A stretch of 64,000 nt of DNA from Marinobacterium stanieri (GTDB taxonomy: Bacteria; Pseudomonadota; Gammaproteobacteria; Pseudomonadales; Balneatricaceae). The stretch covers positions 945,682 to 1,009,681 of the forward strand of contig NZ_FTMN01000001.1 in NCBI RefSeq assembly GCF_900155945.1, written 5' to 3'. The notes below the pieces were generated by a model. That model made no database searches. It was not told the DNA's origin and saw nothing but the letters and a program-made list of their open reading frames with translations. Positions 53,716 to 60,023 of the stretch are shown piece by piece (position 1 is the stretch's first letter; every line of letters starts with the position of its first letter). A program made the translations under genes and the position numbers.

Positions 53716-54576
53716 ATGGATTTCGCCTCTCTTCTCGGTATTATTTCTGGCATTGCCCTGATCATCAGTGCCATTTTTCTGGGCGGTAACGCCGATGTCT
53801 TCCTGAATGTACCCGGCCTGATGATTGTCGCCGGCGGTACGCTGGCCGCCACCCTGCTGACGGTGAACTTCAAGGATGTGACCAACGCCTTCAAGGCCGC
53901 CTGGATTGTGTTCACCCGCGACAACACCAACCCCCAGGAAATGATCGACACCATGCTGGAACTGAGCCGGGTTTCGCACCGCCATGGTCTGCTCAAGCTG
54001 GGGGATGTGGAAAGTGATTCACACGTGCTCAAGCGCGCCTGCAACCTGCTGGCGGAAGCCGCGTCGGAACAGGTCATCCGCAACACTCTGCAGAACGAAA
54101 TCGACTCGCTGATTGCGCGCCACCACTCGGTGCAGGATGTATTCCGTAAAATGGGTGCCTACGCTCCGGCCTTCGGCATGCTCGGTACCCTGATCGGCCT
54201 GATCCAGATGCTGAGCCAGCTCTCCAACCCGGAAACCATCGGCCCCGCCATGGCAGTGGCTCTGCTGACCACCTTTTACGGCTCCCTGCTGGCCACAGTA
54301 GTATTCCTGCCCATTGCCGGCAAGCTGCATGCACGCACCCTCGCCGAAGTGACTAATCTGGAAATCATCCGAGAAGGTTGCATCAGCATCCTGACCAACG
54401 ACCACTACATGCACGTGTATGAGCAGCTGGCCTCCTATCTGCCCGAAGCCCAGCGCAAACCGGTCAAGATCGGCAAGCAGCAAAAGGATACCGCGGCTGA
54501 CGGTGGAGGCGCCAAGGGCAATGCAGGTAAGGCTGCTGCCGGAAAACAGCAGAAACCGGCCGGGCCACGAGGTTAG
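53716..54576 (+). CDS. motA: flagellar motor stator protein, MotA/PomA type
   Basis: A 286-residue membrane protein of the MotA/TolQ/ExbB superfamily. It resembles PomA/MotC: LNVPGLMIVAGGTLAATLL near the N-terminus and MGAYAPAFGMLGTLIGLIQM in the middle, with four expected transmembrane helices and a charged cytoplasmic loop. The C-terminal tail (about 250-286) is Lys/Gly/Ala-rich. With MotB it forms the ion-driven stator. Whether it uses protons or sodium cannot be told by eye. motB starts 2 nt after its stop. Confidence 0.9.
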   Translation: MDFASLLGIISGIALIISAIFLGGNADVFLNVPGLMIVAGGTLAATLLTVNFKDVTNAFKAAWIVFTRDNTNPQEMIDTMLELSRVSHRHGLLKLGDVESDSHVLKRACNLLAEAASEQVIRNTLQNEIDSLIARHHSVQDVFRKMGAYAPAFGMLGTLIGLIQMLSQLSNPETIGPAMAVALLTTFYGSLLATVVFLPIAGKLHARTLAEVTNLEIIREGCISILTNDHYMHVYEQLASYLPEAQRKPVKIGKQQKDTAADGGGAKGNAGKAAAGKQQKPAGPRG

Positions 54577-54578
54577 TC

Positions 54579-55376
54579 ATGAGCAGTCGCCGCCGAGAAT
54601 TGACCGATGACCAGGGTAGCCCCGGGTGGCTGATGACCTATGCCGACCTGATGACGCTGCTGCTGGTATTTTTCGTGCTGCTGTTTTCCATGTCCAACCT
54701 GGAAAAGGAGCGCTTCGCTGACGCCATGCAATCGTTCAAGACCGCCTTCCAAAATGCGGTGTCCGGCGCGCCTGACTCAATCATCCCTCTGGAAACAATG
54801 AGCCCCGGCACACCTTCGGACATCAACGATGCCATCATGCAGTCACCTCAGGAAAGTACGCCGGCGGAGAAAAATGATGCCGAGGACAGCGCTCAATCTG
54901 AAATAGCAGCCATGGAGTGGCAACAGCTGACCAGTGACCTGGAGCGTGCCTTCCAGCTGATGCAGATGGAAGATGCAGTCGAAATCGGCGCCCCCAAAGA
55001 TGGCAAACTGTCGCTGCGAGTGAAAGGCGCAGCCCTGTTCAACTCGGGCTCGGCGGATTTCAACTACGCCATGCTGCCCATGCTGGACGCCCTGCTTGAG
55101 ACACTCATTGTCAACCCTGGCTACAAGATGGAGATTCAGGGACACACGGACGACATCCCGATTCAAACGGCGCAATTCCCCTCCAACTGGGAGCTTTCCG
55201 CCGTGCGCGCGACAACCGTACTGCGCTACCTGATCGATTCGGGGATTAACCCCAAACGCCTTACTGCCACCGGTTACGGTGCGTCGATTCCACTGATGCC
55301 CAACATCAGCCCGGATAACCGCGCCGCCAACCGACGTATTGAATTCGTTTTGGAAAAGCGAGCCTCTCAGCCATGA
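54579..55376 (+). CDS. motB: flagellar motor stator protein, MotB type
   Basis: A 265-residue protein with one membrane helix (about 17-38) carrying the ion-binding Asp D23 in MTYADLMTLLLVFF, a periplasmic linker (plug region) and a C-terminal OmpA-like peptidoglycan-binding domain (about 140-262; IQGHTDDIPIQ, NRRIEFVLEK). It anchors the stator. The stop overlaps the PilZ gene start as ATGA. Confidence 0.92.
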   Translation: MSSRRRELTDDQGSPGWLMTYADLMTLLLVFFVLLFSMSNLEKERFADAMQSFKTAFQNAVSGAPDSIIPLETMSPGTPSDINDAIMQSPQESTPAEKNDAEDSAQSEIAAMEWQQLTSDLERAFQLMQMEDAVEIGAPKDGKLSLRVKGAALFNSGSADFNYAMLPMLDALLETLIVNPGYKMEIQGHTDDIPIQTAQFPSNWELSAVRATTVLRYLIDSGINPKRLTATGYGASIPLMPNISPDNRAANRRIEFVLEKRASQP

Positions 55377-55741
55377 AACCAAGGATTACGATACCCGACC
55401 TGCAGGATAGCGGTCGCCGGGCTTACCGCCTGGAGGTAACACCCGAGGACCCTATCCAGGTTCATATCGACGACCTTGCAATTGAGGTGCGTAACCTCTC
55501 TGCCACCGGCATGGCGTTTGTCAGCCACCAGCCCCTTGTCGATACCACTGTTGCCGCCCATATCGCCTTCACCCTGAACACACGCAGCGTCAGGATGGAT
55601 TGCAACCTGAAACTGGTGCGCAAGGTTGGCCAAGTCTGGTGTGCCGACTTCGAGGGTCTAAGCCTGATGGAGCAGAAGTTATTGTCACAGTTCATCACCC
55701 AGTGTCAGGCGAGCGCTATACGAAAAGACGTACGATCGTAA
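55373..55741 (+). CDS. PilZ domain protein
   Basis: A 122-residue protein. The c-di-GMP-binding signatures are present: R15-xxx-R19 (RRAYR) and N41-x-S43-xx-G46 (NLSATG), followed by a beta-barrel pattern. Overlap with motB as ATGA suggests it controls these stators in response to c-di-GMP, comparable in principle to YcgR or FlgZ acting on motors (inference). The fold is short, a single domain with no YcgR N-terminal domain. Confidence 0.82.
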   Translation: MKPRITIPDLQDSGRRAYRLEVTPEDPIQVHIDDLAIEVRNLSATGMAFVSHQPLVDTTVAAHIAFTLNTRSVRMDCNLKLVRKVGQVWCADFEGLSLMEQKLLSQFITQCQASAIRKDVRS

Positions 55742-55748
55742 TAACTTC

Positions 55749-55777
55749 TTGACATAAGCTTCACGCATCCGTAGTAT
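55749..55777 (+). promoter_or_regulatory. promoter of the first initiator tRNA gene
   Basis: TTGACA (55749-55754), 17-bp spacer, TAGTAT (55772-55777). Transcription would start about 8-10 bp before the mature tRNA end. The same -10 region is found before the second copy. Confidence 0.8.
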
Positions 55778-55794
55778 TCGCGTCATCAAGTTGA

Positions 55795-55871
<77 letters not shown>

Positions 55872-55880
55872 AATTCAGAG

Positions 55881-55910
55881 AAAGCCGATTTCGAAAGAGA
55901 TCGGCTTTTT
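55881..55910 (+). terminator. GAAA-loop terminator after tRNA copy 1
   Basis: A 12-bp stem (AAAGCCGATTTC with GAGATCGGCTTT) closed by a GAAA tetraloop, followed by T residues. The same element recurs after the array units. Confidence 0.9.
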
Positions 55911-55925
55911 CGCTTTCTGGGCAAT

Positions 55926-56011
55926 GGGTTACGAGCCTGGTAGCGCGTCGGGCTCAGCTCTTGATAAACCCCGGGCGAAGGTCGTTGGTTCAAATCCAGC
56001 CCCCGCTACCA
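55926..56011 (+). pseudogene. tRNA-fMet-derived pseudo-tRNA P1
   Basis: The T arm and 3' acceptor with CCA are identical to the real tRNA. The 5' acceptor strand is replaced (CAATGGG) and pairs with only 3 of 7 bases. The D stem has GCGC instead of GCTC. The anticodon loop carries an 8-nt insert and 5 extra bases follow the 3' stem. It cannot form a normal tRNA. The 3' end is the left border of the hipBA insert. Confidence 0.85.
55990..56009 (+). other. left direct repeat (candidate att) of the hipBA insert
   Basis: TCAAATCCAGCCCCCGCTAC, tRNA 3'-end sequence at the end of P1. It recurs at 58482-58501. tRNA 3' ends are common integration sites. Confidence 0.7.
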
Positions 56012-56020
56012 AATTTTAAG

Positions 56021-56054
56021 AGGCAGATCAGGTACTTACCGGTCTGCCTTTTTT
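56021..56054 (+). terminator. intrinsic terminator inside the insert's left end
   Basis: AGGCAGATC pairs with GGTCTGCCT (9 bp, one G-T), and GGTA/TACC extends the stem inside; six T residues follow. Its sequence differs from the array terminators, so it probably belongs to the insert. Confidence 0.75.
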
Positions 56055-56231
56055 CGTTTTATTATTTGAAATCGCTCTGTGCCCGCAGTGTGCCCCCTCT
56101 CTATAGTTCCTTTCTGCTCCTCTGGAACTAGCATGAACTTCAGGCTTCTACACCGGCACAGTGCACAAACAGCTTCAGAAGCCTGAAGAAACACTTTTTA
56201 CAGATCGCGATCTCACTACTAGGTCAAAAGC

Positions 56232-56444
56232 TCACTCTTCGCCCGTCTCATCTTTGAAATGAGTGACAAGGCTTTCAATCTCAAAATTGAAGTAGAAGCA
56301 GAGCTTATCCAAGTTATCTGTAACTGTACTGCTGCCTTGATGATTCAACATCTTTGATAGGGTCATCCTGTTAATTCCTGTTTCATTAGCAATCTCAGAA
56401 ACAGTAACCCTCCTCTTCTCCTGGAACTCCTTCGGACGTTCAAG
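56232..56444 (-). pseudogene. XRE-type HTH regulator fragment
   Basis: An open frame of about 70 codons without a start codon before the homology. It encodes [20 protein letters not shown] followed by a Cro/C1-like C-terminal helix pair (LDKLCFYFNFEIESL), the pattern of short Cro/C1-type HTH proteins. The N-terminus is missing where it meets the helicase fragment on the other strand. Likely a decayed gene. Confidence 0.55.
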
Positions 56445-56600
56445 TCATTGTCGCAACCGATAAGTACATTGGAGAGGGATTCGACCTTCCCAGATTGGAT
56501 ACGCTGTTTCTCGCACTGCCCATTGCATGGAAAGGAACCTTGTCTCAGTACGCGGGCAGAAGGACCAAATCTTTTGCTAGAGCCAGCAAGGAAAACCGGC
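56429..56600 (+). pseudogene. superfamily 2 helicase fragment
   Basis: Frame 56438 onward reads [20 protein letters not shown] and then [22 protein letters not shown], matching motifs V-VI of DEAD/DEAH-like helicases associated with mobile or defence loci. Homology ends abruptly after the Gly-Arg and a stop follows soon after. A second short frame further on ([18 protein letters not shown] then stop, to about 56667) may be the tail of another lost gene. Confidence 0.6.
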
Positions 56601-56680
56601 CTTCGCCAACCTGTTCATGTCCACCATGCTGGACCAGCAGTTGATCCAGTCGAATGAGGATTTCTAGATCCCGAGATCAA

Positions 56681-56735
56681 TTTGATATGCTAATATATAT
56701 AATATGACATCAGTGATTCGTTATGGCATATCAAA
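56681..56735. promoter_or_regulatory. hipBA promoter with 10-bp inverted repeat
   Basis: TTTGATATGC (56681-56690) and GCATATCAAA (56726-56735) are perfect inverted arms 35 bp apart. A TATAAT at 56698-56703 lies between them, and the right arm abuts the hipB ATG. This fits an autoregulatory operator for HipB or HipBA. Confidence 0.6.
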
Positions 56736-57053
56736 ATGAGCTATGTAACCGAGCCGATAGTGGCGACCCTTCGCGAAGCACGGGTACGTAAAGGGTTGAG
56801 CCAACGGGAGCTGAGCGCGCGCTCGGGTGTACCACAAAGCCATATCTCGAAAATCGAGTCAGGGAGTGTTGATCTACGCGTGTCCAGTTTGATTGCACTC
56901 GCCCGTGTGCTCGACCTGGAGCTATTGGTTGCGCCTAAAAAGTCTGTTCCTGCGATACAGTCGATCATTAGAAGCAGTAGCGGTAGCGGTACTCACGTTG
57001 AAGGTGAGCAGGTGTCGCCAGCCTACCTTTTAGATGAGGAAGACGATGACTAA
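56736..57053 (+). CDS. hipB: HipB-like antitoxin, XRE family
   Basis: A 105-residue protein with an XRE helix-turn-helix (about residues 8-65; LSQRELSARSGVPQSHISKIESG) and an acidic C-terminal tail ending in EEDDD. HipB neutralises HipA and represses its own operon. It overlaps hipA by 8 nt. No Shine-Dalgarno precedes the ATG, which is flush with the operator arm. Confidence 0.88.
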   Translation: MSYVTEPIVATLREARVRKGLSQRELSARSGVPQSHISKIESGSVDLRVSSLIALARVLDLELLVAPKKSVPAIQSIIRSSSGSGTHVEGEQVSPAYLLDEEDDD

Positions 57054-58257
57054 CCTTGTGTCCACTCTGAATGTTTTGCTGCACGGCGAACCTGTCGGCA
57101 CGATCACCAACGTGGGTCATGACAGAACGCTATTTGCTTTTACAGATGGCTACATCAATGATGAATCGCGACCGGTGTTAGGGCTTGGCTTTAAAGATTC
57201 GCTGGGCGGCTTGCTGACTGATTTCAAACCAACCCAAACCCGATTGCTTCCGTTTTTCTCCAATCTACTGCCAGAAGAAAGGATGCGCCACTACTTGGCA
57301 GAGCGTGCAGGCGTGAACCCGGCGCGGGAATTTTTTCTATTGTGGGCACTCGGACAAGACTTGCCAGGTGCAATCACAGTAGAGCCAGCCAATGGTGAAG
57401 CGCTCCCACCAAATTATCATAACGAGACGCAAGGTGATCCTAAACGTAAGGCACCCATGCGCTTTTCATTAGCGGGTGTGCAGTTGAAATTTTCCGCCGT
57501 GCAACAGGCAAAGGGTGGTTTAACGATCCCGGCAACAGGCCAAGGCGGCTCATGGATTGTGAAGTTGCCGTCGTCTCGATTCGAAGCTGTACCCGAAAAT
57601 GAATATTCGATGATGGAATTGGCACGCATGCTGGGAATGGATGTGCCAGAGACCCAGCTGCTGCCGATTAATCAGATTGCCAATATCCCGGAAGGGATCG
57701 GACAGTTTGGTGAAAGTGCCTTTGTGATCAAGCGTTTTGATCGTGCGGATGGCCGTGCCATACATATTGAGGACTTTGCCCAGGTGTTTGGCGTATACCC
57801 TCACGACAAGTATCAAAAAGCCAGTATGCGTAACATTGCTCAGGTGCTGGGAATAGAAGGTCAAGATGAGGACATTGCCGAATTTACCCGCCGATTGGTC
57901 TTCAATACGCTGATAGGCAATGCGGATATGCACCTGAAAAATTGGTCGGTGATATACAAAGATAAGCACACAGCATCGATTGCCCCCGCGTATGACTTTG
58001 TTTCGACCGTACCCTATATCCCCGATGATAGTGCGGCCCTAAAGGTCAGCCGCAGTAAAAAGTTCAGCGACTTCACGTTAGATGAGTTATCACACTTGGC
58101 CGCGAAAGCCATGTTGCCGGAAAAGTGGGTGTTGGAAATTGCCAAGGAAACCGTTGCAGGCTTCAATGAAGTTTGGGCGAGAGAAAAAGCGCACTTGCCC
58201 CTAACCCAATCCATGATCGAGGCTATCGAGCGACACCAGCGCAACATACCAATTTGA
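57046..58257 (+). CDS. hipA: HipA-like serine/threonine kinase toxin
   Basis: A 403-residue HipA. The N-subdomain 1 (about 1-100) precedes the kinase body: the SLAGVQLKFS motif, a nucleotide-binding region GGSWIVKLPS, the Lys in FVIKRFDR, catalytic loop NADMHLKNW with D294, and the metal-binding D317 in PAYDFVS. E. coli HipA phosphorylates glutamyl-tRNA synthetase; the target here is unknown. Catalytic residues appear intact. Start 57046 follows GAGGA. Confidence 0.9.
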   Translation: MTNLVSTLNVLLHGEPVGTITNVGHDRTLFAFTDGYINDESRPVLGLGFKDSLGGLLTDFKPTQTRLLPFFSNLLPEERMRHYLAERAGVNPAREFFLLWALGQDLPGAITVEPANGEALPPNYHNETQGDPKRKAPMRFSLAGVQLKFSAVQQAKGGLTIPATGQGGSWIVKLPSSRFEAVPENEYSMMELARMLGMDVPETQLLPINQIANIPEGIGQFGESAFVIKRFDRADGRAIHIEDFAQVFGVYPHDKYQKASMRNIAQVLGIEGQDEDIAEFTRRLVFNTLIGNADMHLKNWSVIYKDKHTASIAPAYDFVSTVPYIPDDSAALKVSRSKKFSDFTLDELSHLAAKAMLPEKWVLEIAKETVAGFNEVWAREKAHLPLTQSMIEAIERHQRNIPI

Positions 58258-58481
58258 AGGTAAGTGTGGCACGGAAGCAATATTTTGGGGAAAAGGGTGC
58301 CTCACTTTGGATGAAATCCAGCATGAGCTATGGGGTGACTATCGATCATGCAGCTTCAGGGAACAACGAAAAAAATCACGAGGACTCAAGTAAATCATGG
58401 CAGACCCGTTCGGGCATATCGATTCATTTCTAGGTAGCCCTGACCTGCCCTCGGCATTTAATCCAACCGGCTTCTATTAGG

Positions 58482-58503
58482 TCAAATCCAGCCCCCGCTA
58501 CAC
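58482..58503 (+). other. right direct repeat (candidate att), tRNA 3' remnant
   Basis: Carries the same 20 bp as 55990-56009, followed by ACACAATTCAG in place of ACCAAATTCAG. Only the 3' end of a tRNA copy is present, so this is an insertion border rather than an array unit. Confidence 0.7.
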
Positions 58504-58512
58504 AATTCAGAG

Positions 58513-58543
58513 AAAGCCGGTAACCGAAAGGTGCCGGCTTTTT
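58513..58543 (+). terminator. GAAA-loop terminator, GCCGG variant
   Basis: Stem AAAGCCGG.../...CCGGCTTT with inner ACC/GGT pairs, a GAAA loop and a T-run. Base changes relative to the 55881 hairpin keep the pairing. Confidence 0.85.
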
Positions 58544-58558
58544 CGCTTTCTCGGCAAT

Positions 58559-58621
58559 GGGTTACGAGCCTGGTAGCTCGTCGGGCTCAGCTTTCGATAA
58601 ACCCCGGGCGAAGGTCGTTGG
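58559..58621 (+). pseudogene. truncated pseudo-tRNA P2
   Basis: The 5' half matches the other defective copies, retaining GCTC in the D stem. Homology stops at about 58621, inside the T arm; the 3' half is missing. With the hipBA insert removed it begins 141 bp after P1. Confidence 0.8.
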
Positions 58622-58695
58622 GTCTGATTCAACTCTTGCTGCGAAGCTCCGCTGATGAAGGAATCAGCTTATTTGGATTTATTTTTGTGATTACG

Positions 58696-58724
58696 TTGAC
58701 AAGGACAAGGCCGGTGCGTAGTAT
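58696..58724 (+). promoter_or_regulatory. promoter of the second initiator tRNA gene
   Basis: TTGACA (58696-58701), 17-bp spacer, TAGTAT (58719-58724). The spacer differs from the first promoter but the sequence from the -10 into the tRNA is nearly the same. Confidence 0.8.
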
Positions 58725-58740
58725 TCGCGCTTCAAGTTGA

Positions 58741-58817
<77 letters not shown>

Positions 58818-58826
58818 AATTTAGAG

Positions 58827-58857
58827 AAAGCCGGTAACCGAAAGGTGCCGGCTTTTT
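58827..58857 (+). terminator. GAAA-loop terminator after tRNA copy 2
   Basis: GCCGG variant of the recurring hairpin with a T-run. Confidence 0.88.
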
Positions 58858-58872
58858 CGCTTTCTAGGCAAT

Positions 58873-58959
58873 GGGTTACGAGCGCTGGTAGCGCGTCGGG
58901 CTCAGCTCTTGATAAACCCCGGGCGAAGGTCGTTGGTTCAAATCCAGCCCCCGCTACCA
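58873..58959 (+). pseudogene. pseudo-tRNA P3
   Basis: Array copy with the shared anticodon-loop insert (CTCAGCTCTTGATAAA). The D region reads GCGCTGGTAGCGC, itself able to form a small hairpin. T arm and CCA intact. Confidence 0.85.
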
Positions 58960-58968
58960 AATTTAGAG

Positions 58969-58999
58969 AAAGCCGGTAACCGAAAGGTGCCGGCTTTTT
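58969..58999 (+). terminator. array terminator after P3
   Basis: GCCGG variant of the GAAA-loop hairpin, T-run present. Confidence 0.85.
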
Positions 59000-59014
59000 C
59001 GCTTTCTGGGCAAT

Positions 59015-59099
59015 GGGTTACGAGCCTGGTAGCGCGTCGGGCTCAGCTCTTCATAACCCCAGGCGAAGGTCGTTGGTTCAAATCCAGCCCCCGCTACCA
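59015..59099 (+). pseudogene. pseudo-tRNA P4
   Basis: Insert reads CTCAGCTCTTCATAA, so CAT is present but in an enlarged loop; then CCCCAGGCG. T arm and CCA intact, 5' acceptor strand lost. Confidence 0.85.
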
Positions 59100-59108
59100 A
59101 ATTTAGAG

Positions 59109-59138
59109 AAAGCCGATTTCGAAAGAGATCGGCTTTTT
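59109..59138 (+). terminator. array terminator after P4
   Basis: GCCGAT variant, 12-bp stem, GAAA loop, T-run. Confidence 0.88.
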
Positions 59139-59153
59139 CGCTTTCTGGGCAAC

Positions 59154-59239
59154 GGGTTACGAGCGATGGTAGCGCGTCGGGCTCAGCTCTTCATAACCCC
59201 GGGCGAAGGTCGCTGGTTCAAATCCAGCCCCCGCTACCA
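59154..59239 (+). pseudogene. pseudo-tRNA P5
   Basis: As P4, but the T stem is GCTGG/CCAGC, where a C-G pair replaces the T-G pair of the functional tRNA. Confidence 0.85.
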
Positions 59240-59248
59240 AATTCAGAG

Positions 59249-59278
59249 AAAGCCGATTTCGAAAGAGATCGGCTTTTT
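59249..59278 (+). terminator. array terminator after P5
   Basis: GCCGAT variant, perfect stem, GAAA loop, T-run. Confidence 0.88.
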
Positions 59279-59293
59279 CGCTTTCTGGACAAT

Positions 59294-59378
59294 GGGTTAC
59301 GAGCCTGGTAGCGCGTCGGGCTCAGCTCTTCATAACCCCGGGCGAAGGTCGCTGGTTCAAATCCAGCCCCCGCTACCA
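59294..59378 (+). pseudogene. pseudo-tRNA P6
   Basis: Nearly identical to P5, with the GCTGG T stem and the CTTCATAA loop insert. Confidence 0.85.
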
Positions 59379-59387
59379 AATTTAGAG

Positions 59388-59417
59388 AAAGCCGATTTCG
59401 AAAGAGATCGGCTTTTT
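59388..59417 (+). terminator. array terminator after P6
   Basis: GCCGAT variant, perfect stem, GAAA loop, T-run. Confidence 0.88.
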
Positions 59418-59432
59418 CGCTTTCTGGGCAAC

Positions 59433-59516
59433 GGGTTACGAGCTGGTAGCGCGTCGGGCTCAGCTCTTTGTAACCCCGGGCGAAGGCCGTTGGTTCAAAT
59501 CCAGCCCCCGCTACCA
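59433..59516 (+). pseudogene. pseudo-tRNA P7
   Basis: Loop insert reads GCTCTTTG before TAACCCC. T arm as in the functional tRNA, GGCCG in place of GGTCG before it. Confidence 0.85.
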
Positions 59517-59525
59517 AATTTAGAG

Positions 59526-59555
59526 AAAGCCGATTTCGAAAGAGATCGGCTTTTT
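59526..59555 (+). terminator. array terminator after P7
   Basis: GCCGAT variant, perfect stem, GAAA loop, T-run; last hairpin of the array. Confidence 0.88.
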
Positions 59556-59570
59556 CGCTTTCTGGGCAAC

Positions 59571-59673
59571 GGGTCACGAGCGCTGGTAGCGCGTCGGGCT
59601 CAGCTCTTGATAAGCCCTAGATAGATAAACCTAAGGCGAAGATCGTCAGCCAGGATTCAGCCCTGCCGCTACC
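59571..59673 (+). pseudogene. degenerate pseudo-tRNA P8
   Basis: The first 50 bases match the other copies. Extra bases follow the anticodon region and the T arm has decayed (CAGGATTCAGCCCTG). No terminator of the array type follows. It marks the right end of the array. Confidence 0.7.
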
Positions 59674-59681
59674 CTGTCGGG

Positions 59682-59948
59682 TTATTTATCCTTTTTCGGC
59701 TTGTCCTTGTCGTGCCCTTTACCAGGGTTATTGTCACCATGGATACTGCGGTTTTCGTGTTTATCCTTGTCAAACTTGTCTGAACGGCAGTCATCCGATT
59801 TCACGGTCACGTTTTCGCCTTCCAGTTTGATGCAGTCCTTGCTGATCTCGATGTTATCAGTTGAGACAGTGATCTCCGCCTGAGCGATGGAGAAAGGAAC
59901 AAGCATAAACGTGGCGGTCAGCAGTATTTTTTTCATCATTGTTGGCAT
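59682..59948 (-). CDS. small secreted Asp/Lys-rich protein
   Basis: About 88 residues: a signal peptide (KKILLTATFMLVPFSIAQA) followed by a short region with two Cys (DCIKLEG, DDCRSDK) and a tail rich in Asp, Lys, His and Gly (DKDKHENRSIHGDNNPGKGH). I do not recognise the family. The charged tail could bind metal or polyanions (inference). The start is uncertain: ATG codons lie at 59948, 59939 and 59936, and GTG at 59966. It is a single gene between the array and the GGDEF-EAL gene. Confidence 0.65.
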   Translation of the reverse strand: MPTMMKKILLTATFMLVPFSIAQAEITVSTDNIEISKDCIKLEGENVTVKSDDCRSDKFDKDKHENRSIHGDNNPGKGHDKDKPKKDK

Positions 59949-60023
59949 ACCTGCACTTAACTTCACTCGGTTGACTAAACAGCTTGGCTGGCAGCATTAC
60001 GGTTGCCAACTTCTCTCCTCAGG

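Larger units (their letters stand above)
58873..59673 (+). repeat. tandem array of pseudo-tRNA plus terminator units
   Basis: Six consecutive units (P3-P8) begin 142, 139, 140, 139 and 138 bp apart. Each holds a defective tRNA-fMet sequence and, except the last, a GAAA-loop terminator and the spacer CGCTTTCTGGGCAAYGGG. The units are far more alike than random intergenic DNA would be, and the last is the most degenerate. Confidence 0.92.

Noticed and set aside
58397-58480. 26-codon open frame ending next to the right direct repeat
   Set aside because: Too short, weak ribosome binding site and no known family; it may be chance.
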